Source: Flavobacterium glaciei
GTDB taxonomy: Bacteria > Bacteroidota > Bacteroidia > Flavobacteriales > Flavobacteriaceae
Assembly: GCF_003350545.1 (NCBI RefSeq)
Contig: NZ_QQBA01000012.1
Coordinates: 44,795-108,794 of the forward strand
Direction of reading: 5' to 3'
DNA length: 64,000 bases
Part shown: positions 56,406 through 63,941 of the stretch, in pieces
Numbering within the stretch: the first letter of the stretch is position 1
Layout: the number at the start of each line of letters is the position of its first letter
Made by a program: the position numbers and the translations under genes
Notes under the pieces: model-generated
The model's database searches: none
What the model was told of the DNA's origin: nothing
Seen by the model: the letters and a program-made list of their open reading frames with translations, nothing else

Positions 56406-56819
56406 ATGAAAAAATACCTGCTCCTTTCCGTTATAATTCCTTTCTTTTTTTCGTGTAGTGATTCTGGTTTTGATAATACAAATCCATTTGTCCCTAATTA
56501 TACTTTTACGATAGATATTAATATGAATTTGCCTGCGTATTCAAATCTTAAATATGCTAGCAATGCTATTTATTACGCTGGATTAGGCGCACGTGGCATT
56601 ATTGTTTTTAATACCGGTAGTGGCTATAATGCCTTTGATGCAGCTTGTCCTAATCAAGCCATAAGCTCCTGCTCTACAATGACCATAGATGGAATAAATG
56701 CCGTTTGTGGATGTGACAGTAATGAATATAGTTTGTTTACCGGACAAGGACAATTGCAATATCCTATGAAACAATATCGTGTTCAGGTAAATGGAAATGT
56801 GCTTCGGGTTTATAATTAA
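56406..56819 (+). CDS. Rieske-like lipoprotein lacking the histidine ligands
   Basis: The 137-residue lipoprotein (FFFSC, Cys17, then SDSGFD) has a C-terminal half resembling the Rieske [2Fe-2S] fold: FDAACPNQAISSC...VCGCDSNEYSLFTGQGQLQYPMKQYRV. In true Rieske proteins the boxes are CxH and CxxH. Here Cys81 and Cys101 remain, but the two His are Asn83 and Asp104; the disulfide-type cysteines (89 and 103) also remain. It cannot bind a normal Rieske cluster and may be structural or bind another metal. It stands alone between greA and a converging receptor gene (stops adjacent). Confidence 0.82.
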   Translation: MKKYLLLSVIIPFFFSCSDSGFDNTNPFVPNYTFTIDINMNLPAYSNLKYASNAIYYAGLGARGIIVFNTGSGYNAFDAACPNQAISSCSTMTIDGINAVCGCDSNEYSLFTGQGQLQYPMKQYRVQVNGNVLRVYN

Positions 56820-59489
56820 TTACAGTTTATAACTCACGGAAAGCATGAAAACCCTTGGCAATACAAAAGTGGTGCGCTGACTGATGAGATAATCTGAGAA
56901 GGAAAAATCATTTTTTACCTTGTTATCAAAAAGGTTATTCACCATTAGCTCAAATCCAAAAGGACTGTTCTTTTTTTGATAACGCAACGATGTATTGGCG
57001 ATGTCGTAGAAATTACTCTGCTTGTTGCTATTCGTATTTTTCAGATTTTCGTAACTGCATTTGAACGTCCAAAATTTTGCGATGCTAATGTCAAAATCAG
57101 ATGTAATTGCATCGGTTTGAAACTGAGACTGGGTCAAGCCCGAAAACTGACTAAATCCTTTGTTGTATCCTATACTAAAGCCCGGCCATTTTTTGTGTGC
57201 CGTACGAAGTACTACGCCCAACCTTTGATTGTTTCTATTGTTTAAAGTTTCGGTATTATTTAGTGTTTGAAAATACGTAAACCAACTAAAATTAGTATTA
57301 AACCTCAAATTAAAACGGTATATTTTTTTGCTAAAAGAACCGTTTACATTGTAATTCGTTTCGGGATTATCACTTAAAATTGGGGTATTGAACTGGTTGA
57401 TACCGTCTAGTTGAATTTCGTTACGGATCGTTCTTACTTTTTGATTCCAACTCGCCATTGCGTTCCAAGTGATCCCGCGATACAAATTAGTTTTCGTGTA
57501 ACGCAGGTTGGCATTGTGGAAGCGCTCGTTTTGTAATAAGGCATTTCCTTTGTAAACCAAGTTATAATTTTGCAAGGTAAACTGCTCCGCTAGTTGGGTG
57601 GATTGTGGAAAACTATTTTCTAGTTTGTAAACAAAATTTAAAGATTCTGACTTATTAAACTCATAATCGCTGTTCCATTGTGGTTGCAAAAGTGTTTTAG
57701 TAAGTGCTCGCTCTCCTGACTTTTGATCTGTAGTTAAATGATACCAATGCGCGTACAAGCCAGGTTTATTCGTCCATTTCCCTATTCTGAACTTATATTC
57801 TAAACCCACATAGGCATCATTCAATTGGTATTTTATCGAGTTCCCAAAACCAGACATAGCAAAATCATTGACATTCCCGTTGGTTAGTAATTGCTGCTCT
57901 GTGGTTTCTAAACGGGAATTACCGTAATTATTCCCCACATTGGTGTACAAGTGATTGAAATTATTGATAATCCAGTAATGTTTAAAAAGCGCATCAACAC
58001 TATTGGTTTTTACTTTTTTAACTTGTTCAATGCGGTACGCGCTATCCTCTTGCAGCGGAATAAGTCCTGCCAAAAAAGGCTGATCAGTAAACCAGTTGGT
58101 TCGTGGCGTGTTATAATCGTATGCTTGATTGATTACTAAAGTGGTGGTGTGTTTTAGATTGTAACTTTTGTGCCACTCAATATATTGTTTTATGGCAGTA
58201 TTATCAGCTTTGTTGAGTGTTTCAAAAATACTCGCATTGACATTGGTAATCGAGTTGATGGTGTTTGAAATTGAATTATTACTCGACTGGTATTGTCCGT
58301 TGTAGTACCATTTTTCTTTGGCGCTAGGCGAATAATCGAGTTTGATATTGCCAATTCCTAAAACAGACCGATTGGTACCTTCTTGCAGTCGGTTTTCAAA
58401 AGCAATGGCACTGTTTTGCAAATACTCATTTTTACTTTCGGTTTGCGATGCCGTCAACACTTTCGAAAAAATAGAAAAGCCAGAAATAGAAAGTTTTGAT
58501 GAAGTATCGTGGCTGAAGTTAAACGCCCCAAATTGAGACGTATTCTGAACCACATCCTGATTATCATTGGCAAAGGAATACAAATTCGTAAGTGATTTTC
58601 GACCTGATAAAAAGGTACTCATGCCACCACCAAAACGCATTAAATCATCAAATGTAAAGGTGCGTTTACCAATGTTGTTTAAATCACCTATAAAACTTAG
58701 GTTTGTTTTAGGAGCGTAATAAAACAAAGCGGCGTGGCCAAGATAAAAACCATTATCGGCATTACCTACTTCGGCACCAGCCTCAACATCACCAAAAACA
58801 AATTTCTTTTTATCGGCTTTGAGTTTTACATTCATGGCCAGTTCATCACTATCCGAAACCTGCTTCATAAAACCCACTTCGTTAAAGTGGTCAATAACTT
58901 CAATTTTATCCAATGCATCAGCAGGAATGTTTTCAACCGCTAGTTTAGAGCCTCCACCAAAAAAAGATTTGCCTTCAACAAGCATTTTAGTAACTTTTTT
59001 ACCTTGTACGGTAACGCCTCCGTTTTTATCGACTTCAACACCAGGAAGTTTTTCAAGGACTTCTTTCATTTTACGTTCGTTGCCGTTGGCAAAACTTTTA
59101 ACGTTAAACGTCATGGTATCCTTTTTAATTTCGATGGGCTTGAACTCGTGTTTGATTACAATTTCTTTGAGTTGTTCTCCGGTAGGTTTTAATTTAAAAT
59201 CGTGTGTAGTCACCACAGCATCAGCTTCCAGAATAAATACTTCCTCTACAAACCCAATGTACGAAACCGTAATTTCATACTTCACTGCTTTTTCCAGCTC
59301 TAAGCGGTAGCGTCCTTTATTATCAGCAATAGCAAATTTTAAGCTTGCTTTTTCTTGCAAGGGTTTTGCAATTACGTTTGCAGACTCTAATGGTTTGTTG
59401 TTCTCCTCAGCCACCACACCAGTAATGGAGCGGGATTGAGAGAAACTTAGGGTTGTAAATAAAAGAAAACAGAAGAGTATTTTATGCAT
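56820..59489 (-). CDS. TonB-receptor-like outer membrane beta-barrel protein
   Basis: The 889-residue protein has a signal peptide (cut near SFSQ), a carboxypeptidase-regulatory-like domain (SITGVVAEENNKPLESANVIAK to about residue 100) and a plug-like part (KEVLEKLPGVEVDKNGGVTVQGKKVTKMLVEGKSFFGGG...ALDKIEVIDHF). A long C-terminal barrel ends in LSVSYKL. A canonical TonB box is not obvious. It is 54 bp downstream of a GLPGLI gene, the last member of the array, and GLPGLI genes are commonly followed by such barrels in Bacteroidota. Its cargo may be the small proteins encoded upstream, which is inference. Confidence 0.9.
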   Translation of the reverse strand: MHKILFCFLLFTTLSFSQSRSITGVVAEENNKPLESANVIAKPLQEKASLKFAIADNKGRYRLELEKAVKYEITVSYIGFVEEVFILEADAVVTTHDFKLKPTGEQLKEIVIKHEFKPIEIKKDTMTFNVKSFANGNERKMKEVLEKLPGVEVDKNGGVTVQGKKVTKMLVEGKSFFGGGSKLAVENIPADALDKIEVIDHFNEVGFMKQVSDSDELAMNVKLKADKKKFVFGDVEAGAEVGNADNGFYLGHAALFYYAPKTNLSFIGDLNNIGKRTFTFDDLMRFGGGMSTFLSGRKSLTNLYSFANDNQDVVQNTSQFGAFNFSHDTSSKLSISGFSIFSKVLTASQTESKNEYLQNSAIAFENRLQEGTNRSVLGIGNIKLDYSPSAKEKWYYNGQYQSSNNSISNTINSITNVNASIFETLNKADNTAIKQYIEWHKSYNLKHTTTLVINQAYDYNTPRTNWFTDQPFLAGLIPLQEDSAYRIEQVKKVKTNSVDALFKHYWIINNFNHLYTNVGNNYGNSRLETTEQQLLTNGNVNDFAMSGFGNSIKYQLNDAYVGLEYKFRIGKWTNKPGLYAHWYHLTTDQKSGERALTKTLLQPQWNSDYEFNKSESLNFVYKLENSFPQSTQLAEQFTLQNYNLVYKGNALLQNERFHNANLRYTKTNLYRGITWNAMASWNQKVRTIRNEIQLDGINQFNTPILSDNPETNYNVNGSFSKKIYRFNLRFNTNFSWFTYFQTLNNTETLNNRNNQRLGVVLRTAHKKWPGFSIGYNKGFSQFSGLTQSQFQTDAITSDFDISIAKFWTFKCSYENLKNTNSNKQSNFYDIANTSLRYQKKNSPFGFELMVNNLFDNKVKNDFSFSDYLISQRTTFVLPRVFMLSVSYKL

Positions 59490-59543
59490 TGAAATTAATT
59501 ATTATTTGGAATTATGGTAATTAAAAGATTGACCTTTCCTTTA

Positions 59544-60281
59544 TTATTGCGAGTTTTTCTCTTTTTCTCGTTTTTTACCTATAATCACCCCTGCTTCTGA
59601 AGATTCAAGTTTTTTTTCATATTCCTCTTTAGATATTGTTCTGCCCTTTGGGAAGTATATATTTTGGTCATCTTTTATAAGTTCAATATTTTTCGCACTA
59701 TAGACAGTTTTGTCCTCGTATAATTCTAAAATTAATCCAGGTAATCCATGAAAATCTTTAGGACCGTAAGAATATGGAAGTTGAGGTGCAAACCAAGCAA
59801 TTATCTCTTTTGTTTTGGTTTCTCCCTTTCTGTTAATAAAAGTTCTTTTTAAAATACCTTCATAACACAGATAAGAACCAATTAATTTTGAATTTGTTGT
59901 TATGGTCCAATTTAAAGATAAATTATCATCCTTAACTATAAGTCCATCGTCTTTTTTGATGTACTCCGTTTGTGCCTTCTTGTCAAAGTAAATCTCATCT
60001 GCAGAACTAAATGCTAATTTTGCGATGGTATTTATTTGCGCCTCATAGGCTGATAAGGTATTCATACTTTCAATGCTTTTGAAACTAGAACTTGTAGAAT
60101 TAAACAATAATTGAAATTCTTGCAGATTCGCATTTTGCAATAAAGTCTCCATTAAAACTTTTTGTTCCGCTTTGACGGTATTTGCAGATGGACTAACTTG
60201 TATAGCATAAATAACCTTTCCTGACTGAGCTTGAATAACATTTACCAAAAACAAAAATAGTAGCAAAAATTTTTTCATCAA
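59544..60281 (-). CDS. GLPGLI-family secreted protein 1
   Basis: The 245-residue protein has a signal peptide (LLFLFLVNVIQAQ) and the family motif FHGLPGLILELYEDKTVYSAKNI (about 183-205), preceded by IAWFAPQLPYSYGP. The GLPGLI family is a Bacteroidota family of unknown function. The C-terminus is highly charged (KKREKEKNSQ). It lies between a small secreted-protein gene (90 bp upstream, with a terminator-like hairpin between) and the barrel-protein gene. Confidence 0.9.
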   Translation of the reverse strand: MMKKFLLLFLFLVNVIQAQSGKVIYAIQVSPSANTVKAEQKVLMETLLQNANLQEFQLLFNSTSSSFKSIESMNTLSAYEAQINTIAKLAFSSADEIYFDKKAQTEYIKKDDGLIVKDDNLSLNWTITTNSKLIGSYLCYEGILKRTFINRKGETKTKEIIAWFAPQLPYSYGPKDFHGLPGLILELYEDKTVYSAKNIELIKDDQNIYFPKGRTISKEEYEKKLESSEAGVIIGKKREKEKNSQ

Positions 60282-60298
60282 TTTTAAATTAAGATTGT

Positions 60299-60333
60299 AA
60301 AAAGAACTTTCTCAATTAAAACTGAGAAAGTTC
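60299..60333 (-). terminator. Intrinsic terminator between small secreted protein and GLPGLI 1
   Basis: A perfect 11-bp stem GAACTTTCTCA/TGAGAAAGTTC (60304-60314/60323-60333) with an 8-nt loop is followed on the minus strand by TTTTT. Read-through would be needed to express the downstream GLPGLI gene from the small gene's promoter. Confidence 0.68.
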
Positions 60334-60371
60334 AAGTGTTTCCGATGTAAACTTTAACTATATTAAGAAGT

Positions 60372-60632
60372 TTACAACATGCAAAGTCCCATTAAGGCAC
60401 TTAATAAAAGAGGTTTATCCTCTCCACCATTAATAATAGATTCGTAAAGTAAAATAGCAGATTCCTGACATGGAGTAGCTGTTCCCTCGTTATCACCAGG
60501 ACCTTGCACAACTGCAGCTTCTACTTTGTTTTCGTTGCTAAATACAACATCTTCTTTAACTTCTCCTGTATTCGCCATTGCAGCTCCACTAAATGCTACC
60601 ACTGCTAGAGCGGTAAATACTAATTTCTTCAT
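60372..60632 (-). CDS. Small secreted protein A of the GLPGLI array
   Basis: This 86-residue protein begins MKKLVFTALAVVAFSG, with cleavage after AAMA, so the mature part is about 66 residues. The start is placed at this Met (60632) because the same signal peptide occurs in two sister genes; upstream codons to 60689 belong to the shared leader. The mature part is acidic (GEVKEDVVFSNENK) and ends in a hydrophobic helix, with two Cys separated by 28 residues (TPCQES...MGLCML). No known family recognised. Confidence 0.82.
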   Translation of the reverse strand: MKKLVFTALAVVAFSGAAMANTGEVKEDVVFSNENKVEAAVVQGPGDNEGTATPCQESAILLYESIINGGEDKPLLLSALMGLCML

Positions 60633-60876
60633 TCTTAAAATTTTTAAATTTATTAATAGTTTTTTTTGGTTAACCAAGTCAAATATCAAAAAAAAAAAAA
60701 AACTATTTAAAAGAATTTACTTTAAATTTTAACTATAATTTAACAAGTTTATACTCTTTATAAATTTAACAACTAATACAAATTGAACACTTTACAAAAA
60801 AATAGAATTTAGAGAGCATACTTTACAAAATGAAAAAGGCAACGATAGCAAAAATAACTAATTTGTACGTGTTTTT
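60573..60876. repeat. Direct repeat copy 1: signal-peptide codons plus leader
   Basis: About 300 bp covering the signal-peptide coding region of small protein A and its upstream leader is closely similar to 63259-63556. Shared landmarks are TTGGTTAACCAA, a 14-A run, and the motif GAAAAAGGCAACGATAG. This points to a recent duplication. Confidence 0.8.
60666..60677. promoter_or_regulatory. Palindrome TTGGTTAACCAA in the leader of small gene A
   Basis: A perfect 12-bp palindrome 34 bp upstream of the ATG, conserved at 63352-63363 before small gene C. It may be an operator or an RNA hairpin close to the start site. Confidence 0.45.
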
Positions 60877-60993
60877 ATTGTGTATTTATCTTGGCTGATA
60901 GTTTTGTCTTTTTACCTTCAGAGGTTTTCGCCATTGCAGCGCCACTAAATGCTACCACAGCTAAAATGATAACTACTAATTTTAAATTTTCAT
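60875..60993 (-). pseudogene. Relic of a fourth small secreted-protein gene
   Basis: On the minus strand the frame KLVVIILAVVAFSGAAMAKTSEGKKTK is clearly the same signal peptide. However, the ATG at 60991-60993 is out of frame with it (ATGAAAATTTAA stops at once), and the mature part ends after about 16 residues at TAA 60875-60877. It appears truncated and frameshifted near its start. Confidence 0.7.
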
Positions 60994-61057
60994 TCGTCAA
61001 ACATTCTAATGAACGAATTTACTGCGTAATCTTTAAAGAATTTACAGTTTAAGTTAT

Positions 61058-61777
61058 CTAATTCATGTCTCGCAGTAAGATATCTTCAAACTCAGCAGGT
61101 GTAATAAATTTACCTTTTTTAGGTTTTGAAAAATCTATGTTTTCAGCTTTGATATTAAATTCTATTTTAGTCGCGTAAAAATACAATCTCCCATTTATGC
61201 TTCCCTCTAACACCAAACCCGGCAGGCCATCTAAACCTGCCGGCCCAAATGAAAATGGCATTTCAGGTGTAAACCAAACAATTGGATCAATAGATATATT
61301 TTTTTTTCTAAACTTTGAATATTCACTTGTATGCGAAACAGCTTTGTAACACGTATAACCATTTATCTTTTTTGTTTCTGAAGTTATCTCCCAAGTATAT
61401 TCTTCGAAGGGGTGAACAAGATTAAACTCTTCTCCCATAGTATCCATATGCTCCAATTTTTGTTTGGTAACAAGGTTGTAGTACCTTTCTCCACCGGCAA
61501 TTATATTTGCCATTTTACTAAACAAATCATCCGCCAAACTTATTTTATTGATTTGCTTAAAAACAGCAACCTCTTTTGTAAAATACAATGCTAATTCCAC
61601 TTCTTTTAATGCTTCGTAAGAAGGATCAACAGACTTTTCCTCTTTTTTACCAGAATCATATCTGTCAATTTTATAATAGACAGCGTTGACCGTATTTACA
61701 TTCAAATTTGATGAATTGTTTAAAGTAAAATTGCAAAGCAGAAAGAGCAAATTCACCATTTTGTAATTTAATATCAT
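61058..61777 (-). CDS. GLPGLI-family secreted protein 2
   Basis: The 239-residue protein has an N-terminal hydrophobic signal segment (MVNLLFLLCNFTLN) and the family core WFTPEMPFSFGPAGLDGLPGLVLEGSINGRLYFYATKIEF. It lies downstream of small gene B (170 bp, with a weak hairpin) and upstream of the small-gene relic. Start could be Met1 or Met7. Function is unknown. Confidence 0.88.
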   Translation of the reverse strand: MILNYKMVNLLFLLCNFTLNNSSNLNVNTVNAVYYKIDRYDSGKKEEKSVDPSYEALKEVELALYFTKEVAVFKQINKISLADDLFSKMANIIAGGERYYNLVTKQKLEHMDTMGEEFNLVHPFEEYTWEITSETKKINGYTCYKAVSHTSEYSKFRKKNISIDPIVWFTPEMPFSFGPAGLDGLPGLVLEGSINGRLYFYATKIEFNIKAENIDFSKPKKGKFITPAEFEDILLRDMN

Positions 61778-61858
61778 TGTGAATTATTTATACATTTAGA
61801 ATTATTTTTAAATTTATTTTACTTAAAAAATGATCAATAAAACTTTTTAATTAAAATT

Positions 61859-61899
61859 AGAAAGGTAATGGCTTTTAAAACAAAATTCATTACCTCTCT
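61859..61899 (-). terminator. Weak hairpin between small gene B and GLPGLI 2
   Basis: AGGTAATG (61863-61870) pairs with CATTACCT (61888-61895), extended after one mismatch. A T-rich but broken tail (TTTCTAATTTTAATT) follows on the minus strand. Confidence 0.38.
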
Positions 61900-61947
61900 A
61901 TACTTTTAAAAAATACTTAAATCAAACAAACTTTTCAGTTTCTGATT

Positions 61948-62202
61948 TTACCAGTTCTCAGAAATGTGAGCCTCCTTATTATCTGAAACGCATCTATCGT
62001 AAAAAAGCTTATACATCAATGTTGCTCCAGTGCCTGATAAACAACCATTGTCTTTCTCATATTTTTCAAGTTTATCTTGAGCTACCGTAGAGCAATTTGT
62101 AAACAATGTATCTTTCTTGACTTCTTTAACCTCCTCAGTCTTTGCTATTGCAGCTCCACTAAATGCTACCACTGATAGAGCGGTAAAAATCATTTTCTTC
62201 AT
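61948..62202 (-). CDS. Small secreted protein B of the GLPGLI array
   Basis: The 84-residue protein begins MKKMIFTALSVVAFSG with a cut after AAIA. The first 12 mature residues (KTEEVKEVKKD) resemble its sisters; the rest is different, with three Cys and a helical stretch (ATLMYKLFYDRC). Two of the Cys are 33 residues apart, similar to the Cys spacing of A and C. Start placed by comparison with the sisters (62202). Confidence 0.82.
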   Translation of the reverse strand: MKKMIFTALSVVAFSGAAIAKTEEVKEVKKDTLFTNCSTVAQDKLEKYEKDNGCLSGTGATLMYKLFYDRCVSDNKEAHISENW

Positions 62203-62276
62203 TCTTAATTTTTTTTTGATTTTTAAATTACGATTAAACAAAAAAATTCCGGAGATTAGTTTTCTTGTAAATATGG

Positions 62277-62984
62277 TTATTCAATAAAACCATTCAGTTT
62301 ATCATAGGCTTCTTCTAATTGTTTCTGATTTAAGATTTTTATTTTTTCAAAAGCTTTGATATCAAAATTTGAATCACTATCTAGTTTTATATTTTTTGCT
62401 CCGTACACAGTATTTCGTACCCGAAGTTCTAAAATCAACCCAGGCAAATTTCCATAACCGACGGGACCGTGCGGAAACGGTAATTTTGGACAATACCATG
62501 CAATTACAGGATGGCTAAAAATTTTAGATCCGTTAATTACTGTATAGATATTAGTGGCTTTGTAACATAAATAATTATCTATTAATTTGGTCTCATTAGT
62601 CAAAAGCCAATTATCTTTCAAATCCTCTTGTGTGTAAATGTTTTTTCCTAACAAATCCTTTTGAAATAATAGTTTTTCTTTTAAGGTGTAAACGGTGCCT
62701 GCATAATGTGCCATGCCATAGATAAATCCTTTTAAACCGGGAGCACTGTCATTCTCTAAATTTGCTTCGCTATAAAATTTAGAACCATTTTCTGTTATGA
62801 TTAATTGAAACGTTAGTTTTTTAGACTCAAGTATGGATTTTTCAAGCATGTTTTTTAACACGGCGTTATTATCAAATAATCCTGCTTCCTTTTCTATTAT
62901 TAATCCGTAAGCCACCGTAACATTTTTACCTTGGCTGTAACCTACAGCTGCATATAAAATTAAAATAACAATGATTTTATTCAT
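62277..62984 (-). CDS. GLPGLI-family secreted protein 3
   Basis: The 235-residue protein has a signal peptide (IIVILILYAAVGYSQG) and a variant family core WYCPKLPFPHGPVGYGNLPGLILELRVRNTVYGAKNI, so NLPGLI replaces GLPGLI. It lies 76 bp downstream of small gene C and 74 bp upstream of small gene B. It is most like GLPGLI 1 around the motif (TVYGAKNI versus TVYSAKNI). Confidence 0.89.
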   Translation of the reverse strand: MNKIIVILILYAAVGYSQGKNVTVAYGLIIEKEAGLFDNNAVLKNMLEKSILESKKLTFQLIITENGSKFYSEANLENDSAPGLKGFIYGMAHYAGTVYTLKEKLLFQKDLLGKNIYTQEDLKDNWLLTNETKLIDNYLCYKATNIYTVINGSKIFSHPVIAWYCPKLPFPHGPVGYGNLPGLILELRVRNTVYGAKNIKLDSDSNFDIKAFEKIKILNQKQLEEAYDKLNGFIE

Positions 62985-63060
62985 CTTATATATATCAATA
63001 ACACACCAAAATCATCGAAATTGGTGCGTCATTACATTTTAATTAAATTTAGTTTCTTGT

Positions 63061-63318
63061 TTATTGCAATATTGTGGCATCGTTTAATCCCAAACACATA
63101 AAATAAACAGAATAGGACATACCAACGGCAGCTTCGTGACTAAATCCAGCAGCTTTCGCATCAACGTAAGCTACAAACTTTGCTGTATTACAATCCGTGG
63201 TCGCAAATGTTTTTTTCTTTGACGTTTTTTTAATGCTTTCTTTTACTTCAAAATTCTTCGCCATTGCAGCTCCACTAAATGCTACCACTGCCAGAGCGGT
63301 AAATACTAATTTCTTCAT
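63061..63318 (-). CDS. Small secreted protein C of the GLPGLI array
   Basis: This 85-residue protein has a signal peptide identical to that of protein A for the first 16 or more residues (MKKLVFTALAVVAFSG, cut after AAMA). The mature part is basic near its start (ESIKKTSKKK), unlike A, then has two helices joined by GFSH, with Cys 31 residues apart (TTDCNTAK...YFMCLG). No known family recognised. It is the first gene of the array. Confidence 0.83.
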   Translation of the reverse strand: MKKLVFTALAVVAFSGAAMAKNFEVKESIKKTSKKKTFATTDCNTAKFVAYVDAKAAGFSHEAAVGMSYSVYFMCLGLNDATILQ

Positions 63319-63556
63319 TTTTTACAGTTTTTAAATTTATTAATAGTTTTTTTGGTTAACCAAGTCAAATATCAAAAAAAAAAAAAACTATTTAAAAGAA
63401 TTTTCTTTAAATATTAACTAAATTTTAACAAGTTAATACTTTTAATAACTATTAACAAATAAATGTTTTACAATAAACAGAATGTAGAGACCAAACTTTA
63501 CAAAATGAAAAAGGCAACGATAGTAAAAATACTAATTTGAAAGTACGTTTTTGGTT
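63259..63556. repeat. Direct repeat copy 2: signal-peptide codons plus leader
   Basis: The partner of 60573-60876. The leader palindrome TTGGTTAACCAA lies at 63352-63363, followed by the same A-run and the GAAAAAGGCAACGATAG block near 63505. Confidence 0.8.
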
Positions 63557-63829
63557 TATTGTTCATCAGTAATTGTTTTACCTATTGAATACTCAATTTT
63601 AAATTCTTTTTTACAAAAAAGTTGCTTAAAAATGATCGCACAAATAATTATTAGTACCTCCAAATACTATATTAAACCTAGAATCCTCCAATTTCGTTTT
63701 GACGATTATACCAAATGCTAGTTTAAAACTACCAAACACAAGGATACCTCTTTTTTAAAGCTCCTACAATACCCACTTTTGGTGATATTCCCTCCTATTA
63801 ATAAATAAAAAATCCTGACAGCGAACCGA
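63557..63829. other. Gene-free stretch before the IS element
   Basis: No ORF or structure is supported; possibly decayed remains of another array unit, since the matching position after copy 1 holds the end of a relic small gene. Confidence 0.4.
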
Positions 63830-63872
63830 GGGCACTGAAAAAGTCTTTTTAAGAATTAATTATATAATAAAA

Positions 63873-63904
63873 AAGGAGTAGAAAACTATAGTTTTTTGCT
63901 CCTT
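63873..63904. terminator. Strong hairpin inside the IS end
   Basis: A 14-bp stem (AAGGAGTAGAAAAC/GTTTTTTGCTCCTT with G-U pairs) and TATA loop has a T run on the minus strand. Such hairpins near IS ends can block outside transcription into the transposase gene. Confidence 0.5.
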
Positions 63905-63941
63905 ATTTCGTATTTTTAACTGTAACCATAAGGCTTTTTAG

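Noticed and set aside
58819..59310. 163-codon open frame on the plus strand inside the barrel-protein gene
   Set aside because: Antisense shadow of a long real gene, Ser/Thr-rich with no domain or signal that makes sense.
60829..60899. Plus-strand 22-codon frame MKKATIAKITNLYVFLLC-like, resembling a signal peptide
   Set aside because: In the other repeat copy the same frame stops after 11 codons, and it runs antisense to the relic gene; probably coincidence.
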